From: FEB-7 sp963698265 | GTDB lineage: Bacteria > Pseudomonadota > Gammaproteobacteria > Burkholderiales > Usitatibacteraceae | NCBI GenBank assembly: GCA_963698265.1 | Contig: CAVOQC010000001.1 | Coordinates: 1 to 64,000, forward strand | Direction: 5' to 3' | Length of the DNA stretch: 64,000 bases | Shown: positions 1 through 8,563 of the stretch, in pieces | How positions within the stretch are numbered: the stretch's first letter is position 1 | How the letters are laid out: each line of letters begins with the position of its first letter | Program-made: the position numbers and the translations under genes | The notes under the pieces: model-generated | What the model was told of the DNA's origin: nothing | Seen by the model: only the letters and a program-made list of their open reading frames with translations | Database searches by the model: none

Positions 1-1071
1 GCCGTGCAGGCCCAGATCTGGGGCTCGGCACCAACCTGCTGCAGGTGCGTCCGGGCCAGCGTATGGTCCGGGCAGCGGCGGCTCCAGCGCGCCCTTCTTC
101 AAGGACACCGACGCCGAGGCCATCGCCACCCAGATCGGAGGCGTGGCGGCCGCCGCCCCCCGAGTCGCGCACGTCGGGAACGCTGGTGGCCAATGGCCGC
201 AACTGGAGCAGCACCATCACCGGCAGCACGAACGCGTGGCGACCATCGGCAACTGGACCCTGGCCCAGGGGCGCGAGTTCTCCGACGCCGAGGAGCGGGC
301 CGGCGCGGCCGTCTGCATGATCGGCGCGACCGTGCGGCGCGAGCTCTTCGGCAGCAGCCCCGCGCTGGGCGAGTCGCTGCGCGTGAAGCAGATCAGCTGC
401 GAGGTCATCGCCGGTGCTCGGCTCCAAGGGCCAGGGATCGTTCGGCAACGACCAGGACGACCTCGTCTTCATCCCGATCAAGACGCTTCAGCGCCGCATC
501 ACCGGCAATACCCAGGTCAACGACCTGCTCGTGTCCATGGCCGATGGCAGCGACAGCACCCGCGTCAAGGCCAGCATGACGCAGCTGCTGCGCGAGCGCC
601 GCAAGCTCGCCGACACCGACGAGGACAACTTCAGCGTGCTCGACACCAAGCAGCTCGCCGACACGCTCTCGGGCACCACCCAGGTGATGACCACGCTGCT
701 GGGTGCCGTGGCCGCGGTGAGCCTGCTGGTGGGCGGCATCGGCATCATGAACATCATGCTGGTGAGCGTGACCGAGCGAACCAAGGAGATCGGCTTGCGC
801 CTGGCCATCGGCGCGCTGGAGCGCGAGGTGCTGCTGCAGTTCCTGATCGAGGCGGTGGTGCTGGCCGCCCTCGGGGGGCTCGTCGGCGTCGTGCTGGCCA
901 CGGGCGCCTCCATCTGGCTCGTCGGCCATGATGAGCGTGCCGTATGTCTTCAACCCCGGCGTCAACGTGCTGAGCTTCCTGTTCTCGGCCTGCATCGGGG
1001 TGCTGTTCGGCTACTTCCCGGCGCGGCGTGCCGCGCGGCTCGACCCGATCGAGGCGCTTCGGCACGAGTAG
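1..1071 (+). pseudogene. MacB-like ABC transporter permease, C-terminal part, several frameshifts
   Basis: The translation matches the C-terminal periplasmic and FtsX membrane part of MacB-type macrolide/lipoprotein exporters. The family pieces lie in different frames: GTNLLQVRPGQ (from about 21), YGPGSGGSSAPFF and FKDTDAEA (62-165), SGTLVANGRNW (about 165-236), ATIGNWTLAQGREF (about 236-411), GGIGIMNIMLVSVTERTKEIG (414-925), and the ending YFPARRAARLDPIEALRHE (928-1071). That needs at least five frame changes within about 1 kb. The homology is clear in every piece, so this is a recently broken gene or a patch of poor sequence. The 5' part lies outside the window. Confidence 0.75.
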
Positions 1072-1206
1072 CGCGGTACGGCGCGCGTCGGCGCTACAGG
1101 GCATTCACCCCCCTTTTCCTGCATTTCGTCGCTTTCCGCTCGCGGCGGGGGGGCAGCGTCCCTAGAGTGGCTCCATCGCAACGACGCAACCCACCGGGAG
1201 CCCCAA

Positions 1207-1305
1207 ATGATCACCTTCTTCTTCGCCTTCGTGACCGTCGCCTTCTTCGCCGCCATCGCCGCCCAGGTCGTCGGCACGGTCTCCAACTCGCGCGCCTTCG
1301 GGTAG
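1207..1305 (+). CDS. Small hydrophobic protein, 32 aa, unknown function
   Basis: An ATG preceded by a GGGAG ribosome-binding site at 1196-1200 opens a 32-residue ORF. It has one uninterrupted hydrophobic, Phe/Ala-rich segment (residues about 2-24) and a short polar tail, so it could be a single-pass small membrane protein. It lies 11 bp upstream of the bactofilin-like gene and could be co-transcribed with it. No family recognised; support is the start signal, composition and spacing only. Confidence 0.45.
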   Translation: MITFFFAFVTVAFFAAIAAQVVGTVSNSRAFG

Positions 1306-1316
1306 ACGAAGCACCC

Positions 1317-2318
1317 ATGATCCGCCGCATCGCGGTTTTCCTGTCCTTCCTGCTGCTCGCCGGTGGTGCGCTCGCCGACGACGACTGGTCGGGGGGAACG
1401 ATTCGATTCGGGGGTCACGTCGAGGTCTCGGAACCCACGGCCGGCTTCCTCTACGCGGCGGGCGGCGAGGTGCAGGTGGAAGCCCCCGTGCAGGGCTCGC
1501 TACGCGTGGTCGGTGGCAACGTGGAGGTCGGCCCCGGCGCGCGGATCGCGGGCAGCGCCTCGCTCGCCGGCGGCAACGTCGTGGTGAAGGGTCCGATCCA
1601 GGGCAACCTTCACGTCGGCGCCGGCGACGTCACCCTCGATGGTCCCGTGGCCGGCGATGCATACGTCGGGGCCGGATCGCTGAGCCTCGGACCCAACGCC
1701 CGCATCGAAGGCAAGCTCAAGTTCCGCGGCGGTGAACTGAATCGCGATCCCGGCGCGCAGGTGGTGGGCGGCCTGGTCCAGGCGCCTCCCCGCGCGCACC
1801 GGCACGAACGGACGGCGGGCGAGCGAATGACCCGCGGGTGGTTCTGGAGCCTGGGGCTGGTGGTGCTCGCAGCACTTCTCGCGGGCGCCCTGCCCGGCCC
1901 TTCGCAACGCCTGGCGCAGGAGCTGCGCGAGCGGCCGGGGATGACGACGCTGGTGGGATTCCTCGCGCTCACCGCCATTCCCGTGGCCGCGGTGATGCTG
2001 ATGATCACCATCATCGGCATCCCGATTGCCGTGCTGGTCTTTGTCTTGTACGCGGCGTTGCTGATGATCGGCTACGTGTGGCTCGCCGTGGTGCTGGGGG
2101 GCCTGCTCCTCGATCGCTTCAACGCCGAGACGGCCGCGGTGACCGCATGGCGCGTCGGCGCGGCGGCCCTCGCGATGATCATCCTGGCGATCGCCGTGCG
2201 CGTGCCCTTGGTCGGCGGGTTCGTGAAGTTCGCCGCGCTGGTGGTGGGCGTGGGCATGATCGTCAGTGCGGTGACGCGAAAAGGGCAGCCACCCCCGGCC
2301 GCGACCTTGATATCATGA
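1317..2318 (+). CDS. Bactofilin-like polymer-forming membrane protein, 333 aa
   Basis: The first 20 residues form a signal peptide (LLLAGGALA then DDDW). Residues about 25-150 are a run of short beta-solenoid-like repeats of the type GNVEVGPGARI and GNVVVKGPIQG, as in bactofilin/polymer-forming cytoskeletal families. The C-terminal half (about 165-320) holds several hydrophobic segments containing MITIIGIPIAVL, as in proteins that join such a domain to a membrane region. Likely an envelope protein; exact role unknown. The start follows the small ORF directly, and the stop overlaps another possible start (ATGA at 2315). Confidence 0.8.
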   Translation: MIRRIAVFLSFLLLAGGALADDDWSGGTIRFGGHVEVSEPTAGFLYAAGGEVQVEAPVQGSLRVVGGNVEVGPGARIAGSASLAGGNVVVKGPIQGNLHVGAGDVTLDGPVAGDAYVGAGSLSLGPNARIEGKLKFRGGELNRDPGAQVVGGLVQAPPRAHRHERTAGERMTRGWFWSLGLVVLAALLAGALPGPSQRLAQELRERPGMTTLVGFLALTAIPVAAVMLMITIIGIPIAVLVFVLYAALLMIGYVWLAVVLGGLLLDRFNAETAAVTAWRVGAAALAMIILAIAVRVPLVGGFVKFAALVVGVGMIVSAVTRKGQPPPAATLIS

Positions 2319-2351
2319 GCACCTTCTTCAACCGCATGAAAGGAGGTGATC

Positions 2352-2420
2352 GTGAAAAAGCCCCTGAATAACGCCGTTGCAGTGGTGATGGATCACGCAG
2401 CGAAGGCTACGATCGCCTGA
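2352..2420 (+). CDS. Possible 22-aa peptide with a full-length Shine-Dalgarno
   Basis: A GTG at 2352 directly follows AGGAGGTGATC (2341-2351), a nearly complete complement of the 16S rRNA 3' end, and opens a 22-codon ORF starting MKKPLNNAV and ending at 2420. A terminator hairpin follows at 2461. A competing 18-codon ORF (2315-2371, MSTFFNRMKGG) overlaps the bactofilin-like stop as ATGA and runs across the same Shine-Dalgarno. The spacing from that sequence to the GTG is unusually short. It may be a leader peptide or a small protein; no homology known to me. Confidence 0.3.
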   Translation: MKKPLNNAVAVVMDHAAKATIA

Positions 2421-2460
2421 GCGGCGAATCCCGCCCTACCGCGACCGCGTAGGGACTCAG

Positions 2461-2489
2461 AAGGCCGGCCTGACACGCCGGCCTTTTGT
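2461..2489 (+). terminator. Rho-independent terminator after the bactofilin-like operon
   Basis: AAGGCCGGC and GCCGGCCTT form a 9-bp GC-rich stem around a 7-nt loop, followed by a T-rich tail (TTTTGTTTTG). It ends transcription coming from 1207-2420. Confidence 0.8.
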
Positions 2490-2766
2490 TTTGTGGGCCT
2501 ACAGTCCCATCCCATGGATTTGTGACGAATCCCCAATTCCAAACTGTCCGCAAACGGTGGGGACGTCATCATGCCGGAAACTCTACCTCTGGCCCGTTCG
2601 AAAAGCCGGGATGGGATCAAATACCAAGTCCCTACCAGAGGGAAACTCATGCCGACTGTGTGTCAGTTCTTGCCGCAGATTTCTCTTGCCCAGCGTGGAT
2701 GGACAACTGCTAGCTACCAGGCGCAGGATGCCGCCTAAAGTAAAGTAACGTTTTGCGTCCCAAAAG
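2490..2766. other. Gene-free junction into lower-GC accessory DNA
   Basis: About 280 bp (about 350 bp counted from 2421) without a convincing gene. Base composition drops here compared with the housekeeping DNA on both sides. Short reading frames are present but show no start signals or recognisable sequence. The upstream signals of the hydrolase gene must lie here; I see no clear sigma-70 promoter. Confidence 0.4.
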
Positions 2767-4362
2767 GTGGGTAGATGGGCGTATCTGGGCCTGTATAGCG
2801 TCGCCGCACCAACAGCGATCAATCCTTTCCGACGATTCTTTCGCAACGGGCGACCCGAGTACTGGATGGATTCAGTTTTCAAAGTTTGTAACCTCGAGTG
2901 TTGCATGATGAGTGGCCCAGATGTCGTCACTTGCATTGACCAGAACGGTCTACTGAGCACCGTGGCCGAAGGCTATCTGTTCGCTTTCGCGTCAACTCTA
3001 TTGATGGTCTTAGTCTTTGACGTTGGACAAAGGGTAGTGTGTGCTTGCTTGCGTTTGCGAGGCCTTCCATCATTTCCTCCTGTCAAATCCCCCATTTTTG
3101 TGGTTCATCTCATCCACGGGACTTGGGCGCCGAACGCGCCTTGGGCGTCGCCTCGGGGGTGCGCGCTCGTTACAGCCCTCCAGACAGCACTTGGACCCAA
3201 CTGCCAATTCACGGCCCCCGGATGGAGTGGCGTGAATTCGTTCAGCGCCAGGGACGCCGCAGCTCGCAATTTGTCGTCGCATTTGCAGGTTTGGTTTCAG
3301 CGATGTCCAACGGCTCGGCACATCCTAGTTGGCCATAGCCATGGAGGAACAATTGCGCTCCAGACCTTGCAAGACACAACTTTGGGTTCGCGAGTGCACT
3401 CATTGGTCTGCCTCTCGACGCCTTTCCTCTCGGGACGGCCTCAGCCAGGTGGGACCATCGCTTTGATCACGTTGCTGCTAGTTGCGGTGCTTGTCCTTCT
3501 CGCGCGATTGTGGTGGGACTCGTCCAGTGTGAATGTGGTGCTGCTTTCGTTCGGGGCGCCTTTTGCTTTTCTTTTGGCTTGGTTCTTGGCCGTACTTTCT
3601 ACAGAGTCGTTCAGGGTGTCGTCGAAGCAGCTTGGAACCCCAAACGTGCTGGGTGACCGCCTGCTAGTTGTAAGGCGGACTATCGATGAAGCAAGTATCT
3701 TCATTTCGATTCCCTCCGTTTTTGCTACGAGCCTAAAGTTTCTTAATGACCTTGCAAAGAGTATCGCAGCGATAATTTCAGGTGCCGGAAGATCAATACC
3801 CCGCGGTTGGTTCCAGAACCTAGCACTTGCCGTCGGATTGACTTCCCTTTTTGCCGGCGGCCTTGTACTTCTTCATGCCGGATCTCTGACTGATAATTTG
3901 TTCGGGGCTCGCTATTGCAATCAAATATTAGGGGAGACCGCTATCGGCGTGGGCCTTCTTGCGCTCGGACTTGTCGTTGGGGCCCATAGCAGCGGGAGTA
4001 AGCATGGCGGGAAGGTCATGCTCGTCATTGCTAATGCTTTCTTTGCGCCACTATATCTTCCGATAATGTTTCTCTCGACGATTGCGGTTGGGATTGATTC
4101 GCTGACAACCCAAGCAACGTTGATATTTGGGGCCGAGGCAGCACCTGTTGGATCCTCGCTAGTAGTCACGTTGGGAGCGGAATCATTTCCAGAACGACTG
4201 AGTTGGACCATTGATTTTGGCGCGGTAGCCGCTTCGCCCTGGGGCCTATCACATAGTTCATACGACGACCCGAGGGTGGCTTCGGCGGTAGTCGATTGGA
4301 TAGAGACAAGAAATACCTCGTCACCGCAAACTCAAGAAGAGTTGCTTCCGAGAATGACGTAG
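2767..4362 (+). CDS. Membrane-anchored alpha/beta hydrolase (lipase/esterase-like)
   Basis: Up to 531 aa from a GTG start; ATGs at 2866 and 2905 are alternatives. A hydrophobic segment (residues about 70-90) precedes a hydrolase core: HGT at 117-119 is a likely oxyanion motif, and GHSHGG at 189-194 is the nucleophile elbow with Ser191. The C-terminal half has several further hydrophobic segments (about 210-280 and 345-440). The fold suggests a Ser hydrolase acting on lipid or ester; substrate unknown. GC content is clearly lower than in the neighbouring housekeeping genes and the IS copies lie immediately downstream, which suggests transfer. Confidence 0.6.
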   Translation: MGRWAYLGLYSVAAPTAINPFRRFFRNGRPEYWMDSVFKVCNLECCMMSGPDVVTCIDQNGLLSTVAEGYLFAFASTLLMVLVFDVGQRVVCACLRLRGLPSFPPVKSPIFVVHLIHGTWAPNAPWASPRGCALVTALQTALGPNCQFTAPGWSGVNSFSARDAAARNLSSHLQVWFQRCPTARHILVGHSHGGTIALQTLQDTTLGSRVHSLVCLSTPFLSGRPQPGGTIALITLLLVAVLVLLARLWWDSSSVNVVLLSFGAPFAFLLAWFLAVLSTESFRVSSKQLGTPNVLGDRLLVVRRTIDEASIFISIPSVFATSLKFLNDLAKSIAAIISGAGRSIPRGWFQNLALAVGLTSLFAGGLVLLHAGSLTDNLFGARYCNQILGETAIGVGLLALGLVVGAHSSGSKHGGKVMLVIANAFFAPLYLPIMFLSTIAVGIDSLTTQATLIFGAEAAPVGSSLVVTLGAESFPERLSWTIDFGAVAASPWGLSHSSYDDPRVASAVVDWIETRNTSSPQTQEELLPRMT

Positions 4363-4371
4363 CCAAGGCGG

Positions 4372-5221
4372 TGACCTGCCTGGGATTTTCGGACCAGTTG
4401 TAACTTGAGAGAATGGCTCTTGCTCTGCCGAGAGGAGCCCATGAAGAAGAGCCGCTTTACCGAAGAACAAATGGTCGCGATGCTGCGCGAGGCCGACCGA
4501 ACTTCCGTTGCCGACGTGTCGCGCAAGCACAAGGTCAGCGACCAGACGCTGTACAGCTGGCGCAAGCGGTTCGGACAGCTCCAGCCCGCCGACGTGAAGC
4601 GGCTACGTGCCCTGGAAGCCGAGAACGCGAAGCTCAAGCGCATGCTCGCCGAGCGGGAAATGGCGATCGATACGTTGAAGGAGATCAACCGGCGAAAGTG
4701 GTGAGCCCGCAAGCGCGTCGTGAGCAGGTAGCGTTGGCCATGGAGTTGGGCCACTCGACCAGACGTGCGTGCGGGCTGATCGGAGTGGCCCGATCGATGA
4801 TGGGCTACAAGTTGATCCGCGCCGAAAGAGACGCGCCGGCACTGTCTGCCATGAGCAGGCTCTCGGCGCTGTACCCGCGCTATGGCTACCGGCGAATCCG
4901 GATCTTCCTGAGACGCGAGGGCCATACGATGAGCCCGGAGCGAGCCCATCGCCTCTGGAGATTGGCGGGGCTGCAGCTGCCGAAACGGAGGCCGCGGCGC
5001 CGCATTGCAACGAGCCGGCCACGTCCCTTGCCGCCGATGGCACCGAATCACGTCTGGGCCTATGACTTCATCTTCGATGCCAGCGCCAGCGGACAGCAGA
5101 TCAAGTGCCTGACGGTCGTCGATGAGTTCACCCGGGAATGCCTCGCGATCGACGTAGCCGGAAGCATTCGGTCGAGCAGGGTAATCGAGGTACTCTCCCG
5201 CCTGGTGAGTCTGCACGGGGC
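4372..5221 (+). mobile_element. IS3-family element, left copy, truncated at 3' end
   Basis: The left end starts TGACCTGCCTGGGATTTTCG, matching the left end of the second copy (5222) and the inverted right end at 6428. The copy carries a complete orfA and the first part of orfB, then stops inside orfB exactly where the second copy begins. No right-end remnant of this copy is found beyond 6428. Its OrfA differs from that of the second copy by only two residues, so the duplication is recent. Confidence 0.85.
4441..4704 (+). CDS. IS3-family transposase OrfA (copy 1)
   Basis: An 87-aa DNA-binding subunit. An HTH_Tnp_1-type helix-turn-helix (MKKSRFTEEQ... through QTLYSWRKRFG, residues about 1-45) is followed by a leucine-rich helix (LRALEAENAKLKRMLAERE) for oligomerisation. 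It begins after a GAGGAG ribosome-binding site. Its end overlaps the GTG start of orfB in the -1 frame, the usual IS3 arrangement for making an OrfAB fusion. Confidence 0.9.
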   Translation: MKKSRFTEEQMVAMLREADRTSVADVSRKHKVSDQTLYSWRKRFGQLQPADVKRLRALEAENAKLKRMLAEREMAIDTLKEINRRKW

Positions 5222-5258
5222 TGACCTGCCTGGGTTTTTCGGACCAGTTGTAACTTGA
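4701..5258 (+). pseudogene. IS3-family transposase OrfB (copy 1), truncated
   Basis: The GTG at 4701 opens the OrfB frame (MSPQARREQVALAME) and continues through the HTH_21-like region (RYGYRRIRIFLRREG) into the first catalytic Asp region (HVWAYDFIFD). It is then cut by the second IS copy at 5222. The last codons to 5258 come from the left end of that copy. The second Asp and the Glu of the DDE triad are missing, so the product should be inactive. Confidence 0.85.
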
Positions 5259-5290
5259 GAGAATGGCTCCTGCTCTGCCGAGAGGAGCCC

Positions 5291-5554
5291 ATGAAGAAGA
5301 GCCGCTTTACCGAAGAACAGATGGTCGCGATGCTGCGCGAGGCCGACCGAACTTCCGTTGCCGACGTGTCGCGCAAGTACAAGGTCAGCGACCAGACGCT
5401 GTACAGCTGGCGCAAGCGGTTCGGGCAGCTCCAGCCCGCCGACGTGAAGCGGCTACGTGCCCTGGAAGCCGAGAACGCGAAGTTCAAGCGCATGCTCGCC
5501 GAGCGGGAAATGGCGATCGACACGTTGAAGGAAATCAACCGGCGAAAGTGGTGA
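5291..5554 (+). CDS. IS3-family transposase OrfA (copy 2)
   Basis: An 87-aa protein nearly identical to copy 1 (differences: RKYKV instead of RKHKV, KFKR instead of KLKR). Same helix-turn-helix and leucine-rich helix, same GAGGAG ribosome-binding site, and the same -1 overlap with the orfB GTG at 5551. Confidence 0.9.
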   Translation: MKKSRFTEEQMVAMLREADRTSVADVSRKYKVSDQTLYSWRKRFGQLQPADVKRLRALEAENAKFKRMLAEREMAIDTLKEINRRKW

Positions 5555-6401
5555 GCCCGCAGGCGCGTCGTGAGCAGGTTGCGTTGGCCATGGAGCGGGC
5601 CACTCGACCAGACGTGCGTGCGGGCTGATCGGATGTGGCCCGGTCGATGATCGGCTACAGGTCGGTCCGGGCCGAAAGGGACGCGCCGGCGATTGTCGGC
5701 GATGCGCCGGCTCTCCGGCGCAGTACCCGCGCTACGGCTATCGGCGAATCCGGATCTTCCTGGGACGCGAGGGCCATGCGATGAGCCCGGAGCGAGCCCA
5801 TCGCCTCTGGAAGTCGGCGGGGCTGCAGCTGCCGAAACGGCGACCGCGGCGACGCATTGCAACGAGCCGGCCGCGTCCCTTGCCGCCGATGGCACCGAAT
5901 CACGTCTGGGCCTACGACTTCATCTTCGACGCCAGCGCCAACGGTCAGCAGATCAAGTGCCTGACGGTGGTCGATGAGTTCACCCGGGAATGTCTCGCGA
6001 TCGACGTGGCCGGAAGCATCCGGTCGAGCAGGGTAATCGACGTACTCTCGCGCCTGGTGAGTCTGCACGGGGCGCCGGCGGCCCTGCGATCCGACAACGG
6101 GCCGGAATTCATCAGCAAGGCCATCCTGGAGTGGCTCGTCCGCTCCGGCATCCACACGGCCCACATCGACCCCGGCAAGCCCTGGCAGAACGGCACCGAC
6201 GAGAGCTTCAACGGCAAGTTCCGGGACGAATGCCTGAGCGTCGAGTGGTTCCGCAGCCGCGAGGAGGCCCGCGTCGTCATCGAGCAGTGGCGCCGTCACT
6301 ACAACCACGTTCGTCCGCATTCGAGCCTCGCTTACCAAACACCTGTCGAATTCAAGCTGCGCTACGATTCAACCACCGCGGGGGCCATTTCCAAGTTATG
6401 A
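5551..6401 (+). pseudogene. IS3-family transposase OrfB (copy 2), frameshifted
   Basis: Compared with copy 1, one base is missing near 5595 (GGAGCGGGCC versus GGAGTTGGGCC), one is added near 5635 and two are added in 5690-5720. The frame opened at 5551 therefore stops at 5628, and the remainder continues in another frame (5781-6401). That remainder keeps a complete DDE core: WAYDFIFD, LRSDNGPEF, and the Glu in NGTDESFNGKFRDECL. A full OrfAB transposase cannot be made without suppression. Confidence 0.85.
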
Positions 6402-6428
6402 ATGGCCCGAAGATCCCCAGGCAGGTCA

Positions 6429-6880
6429 GATCAAGTGCCCTCGCAACCGAACCTAACCCGAACCTGAAATCCCTTCCCTCTTCGGCCGAGTGGAACTTTT
6501 CGAACTAAATCAGCGGCCTGCTACGACTGCCACCGAACTGGTTCCGAACTGTGCTGCGTGAAGGCCCGTCTGAGATCGGAAGACCGGTGTCGCCCCACTT
6601 CGGACGGTCACCGTTGCGCTACGCTGCTGCCTAACGCTATTCAATACTGGCACGCAGCTTGCCGAACCATAGAGCCCGGCGAATGATTTGAACTTGGCGT
6701 TTCATGGTGTCAAGGTCACGAGGCAAATCCAAGAAGGCGTTCGCCTCATTCGATGACCGAAAGAAAGCCTGACGAAGTTGGACTAATCGAATTGCCATGC
6801 CGCTTTGCTGCGGAAAATGGGAAGGCCGCCCCGAAGAGCGGCCTTGGTGAGTTGAGCAAATCTAAAGAAAACGGAAGGTA
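6429..6880. other. Gene-free 450 bp right of the IS
   Basis: No convincing reading frame. Two features stand out: a match to the sigma-54 consensus, TGGCACGCAGCTTGCC at 6648-6663 on the plus strand, with no plus-strand gene downstream of it; and the hairpin at 6822-6845, which suits termination of the minus-strand gene at 6881-8560. Confidence 0.4.
6822..6845 (-). terminator. Hairpin downstream of the secreted-protein gene
   Basis: AAGGCCGC and GCGGCCTT form an 8-bp stem. Read on the minus strand it is followed by CCCATTTTCC, a weak T-rich tail. It lies about 35 bp past the stop of the 6881-8560 gene. Confidence 0.55.
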
Positions 6881-8560
6881 CTATCTTTGATCGTGCGGAG
6901 CAGTAACCACAACCAGGCAAGAACCAATATTGCCCACTTCATCTGCGCTCCTGACCGCAATGGTGTACCTACGACCGTTCCGGTCTTTCCCCTTTCGCGC
7001 TGCAATCAATGAGACTCCGAATGAGTAGCCACCTCCTGGACCTAAAACGACGCTGCCATTTGGCTGTACTTGGCCATATTCATCAATAATCTCATACGCG
7101 CTAGAAGCAATGGCCGATGTACCAAGGCTGATGATTCCCGAGACCGTCACCGAGACCGATTTGCCATTAGGTGGCCAGAGGGTGTCCGGAGTCACCGAAC
7201 AGCTGACACTGGGTAGCGTCTGCGGAACGCCATTTACGCTGGTTATCTTTACGCCGCCCGCCCCACTACTCGGATCAATCGGGAAGATGCTCTTCGTTTG
7301 TCGGGCACCTCCGTAACCGGAACCGGTCTCAATGTCGCCATCGAACGTGCTTTCCCAAGTAAATTCATAAAGAGGCGGGCTTGGCTTCTCCAAAGGAACG
7401 CCGCTGCAAAGAGGAGACGTTGCGCCCACTCCGCATACACCAACTAATCTTGTCCTAAACTTCGTTGCGGTGCCGGGAAAGTTGTTTGGACAATCCTGAA
7501 ATAATATTCTTTCCGAATCCTTTATAGGTAGGGACAACTGCTTCGTACATGGCGTCACGGCATTATTAAGCTCGGAGGCAGAATAGTAGAATGGGTAGGA
7601 GTTTCCACTAAGATATGTGTATCCTCCATCCGGAGGATCATAAAACTCAGGGGGTGCCTGAAGGGATCCATCAATGCCCAAGTTCTCTGGAGGTACTTTC
7701 CTAACTTCTTGGGGGAACACTCCGGAGGGAGCGGGCATTTCAGTAATCAATTGCTGCCAATTATAGCCAGTGAAACCGCACGCGGCCGCGGCGGCGTCTA
7801 GTCCAATCGATATTCCATCAGAATAACTTGGTTGGAACCAAGCGTTCATGGTTATCGGCTTGCCATCTTGGCTAAATGGCCAACCTGTATTCAGCTTTAC
7901 GTCACTTTTCTTAACTGGACAGCCTATCAACGGCCATAGGCCTGATGCGCTTCCACTAAGAATTGCATATTGATTATTCAGAACTCCGTTGCCGTCAACC
8001 CAAATGGTAGTTCGATAAGAAGAATGGTCTATGACATAAGCACCCGATCCGACGGCATAAAGATAGTCGAAGGTGACAAATGAATGATCCTCAACGCAAT
8101 TATCCGGGCAGCCTCCAACCCCCAGTGGCGGAGGGGCTACCGAGGCAACATGTATCTTTATTGTGCCGGGAGTACTAACAACCGTCACCCCAGTATTCCA
8201 AGGCGGATATGAATAGTAGTACGTTGAAGAGCCAGCGGAAATGAATTGTCCATCACAAGCCTGAAAGAGGCTGTTACCTACATTCCCGAATGCGCCAACT
8301 GCAAAATCCCTAGGGTTGTACCATTGAACGGAACCGGGCCCGCTGATGGGAAGAGGTGACGTGTTTGTATCTTGAGCACTTGTCGTTCCGTCTGGGAACG
8401 TCCGATAGATATTGGAGGTGTACTGCGCGCCACCGAGATCCGAAAAGAAAGGGAAAGTAATCGGATCAGGGAAATACGTCACACAGTCCGCAGCGCGCAC
8501 AGAAGGAACTAAAAACAAAAAGCAAATAGACATCAGACACAGCGATATTCTAACGGTCAT
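6881..8560 (-). CDS. Large secreted protein of unknown function, 559 aa
   Basis: A signal peptide (residues 1-23, ending VRAADC) predicts export. The body is rich in Tyr, Ser, Gly, Pro and spaced Cys residues (for example VGGCPDNC). The last 120 residues contain SCSVTPDTLWPPNGK followed by VSVTVSG, a pattern I know from Ig-like or HYR-type extracellular repeats in secreted bacterial proteins, which suggests a surface or extracellular role. GC content is far below that of the flanking housekeeping genes. The start is 3 bp after the stop of the small upstream ORF, so the two may be coupled. No enzyme motif seen. Confidence 0.7.
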   Translation of the reverse strand: MTVRISLCLMSICFLFLVPSVRAADCVTYFPDPITFPFFSDLGGAQYTSNIYRTFPDGTTSAQDTNTSPLPISGPGSVQWYNPRDFAVGAFGNVGNSLFQACDGQFISAGSSTYYYSYPPWNTGVTVVSTPGTIKIHVASVAPPPLGVGGCPDNCVEDHSFVTFDYLYAVGSGAYVIDHSSYRTTIWVDGNGVLNNQYAILSGSASGLWPLIGCPVKKSDVKLNTGWPFSQDGKPITMNAWFQPSYSDGISIGLDAAAAACGFTGYNWQQLITEMPAPSGVFPQEVRKVPPENLGIDGSLQAPPEFYDPPDGGYTYLSGNSYPFYYSASELNNAVTPCTKQLSLPIKDSERILFQDCPNNFPGTATKFRTRLVGVCGVGATSPLCSGVPLEKPSPPLYEFTWESTFDGDIETGSGYGGARQTKSIFPIDPSSGAGGVKITSVNGVPQTLPSVSCSVTPDTLWPPNGKSVSVTVSGIISLGTSAIASSAYEIIDEYGQVQPNGSVVLGPGGGYSFGVSLIAARKGKDRNGRRYTIAVRSADEVGNIGSCLVVVTAPHDQR

Positions 8561-8563
8561 CTT

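Larger units (their letters stand above)
5222..6428 (+). mobile_element. IS3-family element, right copy, full length (1207 bp)
   Basis: Bounded by imperfect terminal inverted repeats: left TGACCTGCCTGGGTTTTTCG at 5222, and right, read on the minus strand from 6428, TGACCTGCCTGGGGATCTTC. The length suits the IS3 family (IS407-like organisation of orfA and orfB). OrfA is intact; orfB carries frame changes. No target-site duplication is visible at 5218-5221 versus 6429-6432, or across the pair (4368-4371 versus 6429-6432). Confidence 0.85.

Noticed and set aside
2641..2960. 125-codon minus-strand frame opposite the start of the hydrolase gene
   Set aside because: No ribosome-binding site, no recognisable sequence, and it overlaps the coding start on the other strand.
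6429..6445. CAGATCAAGTGCC just right of the IS also occurs inside its orfB, suggesting a remnant of copy 1
   Set aside because: Only 13 bases match and the flanking bases differ; a chance match cannot be excluded and it gives no right-end remnant.
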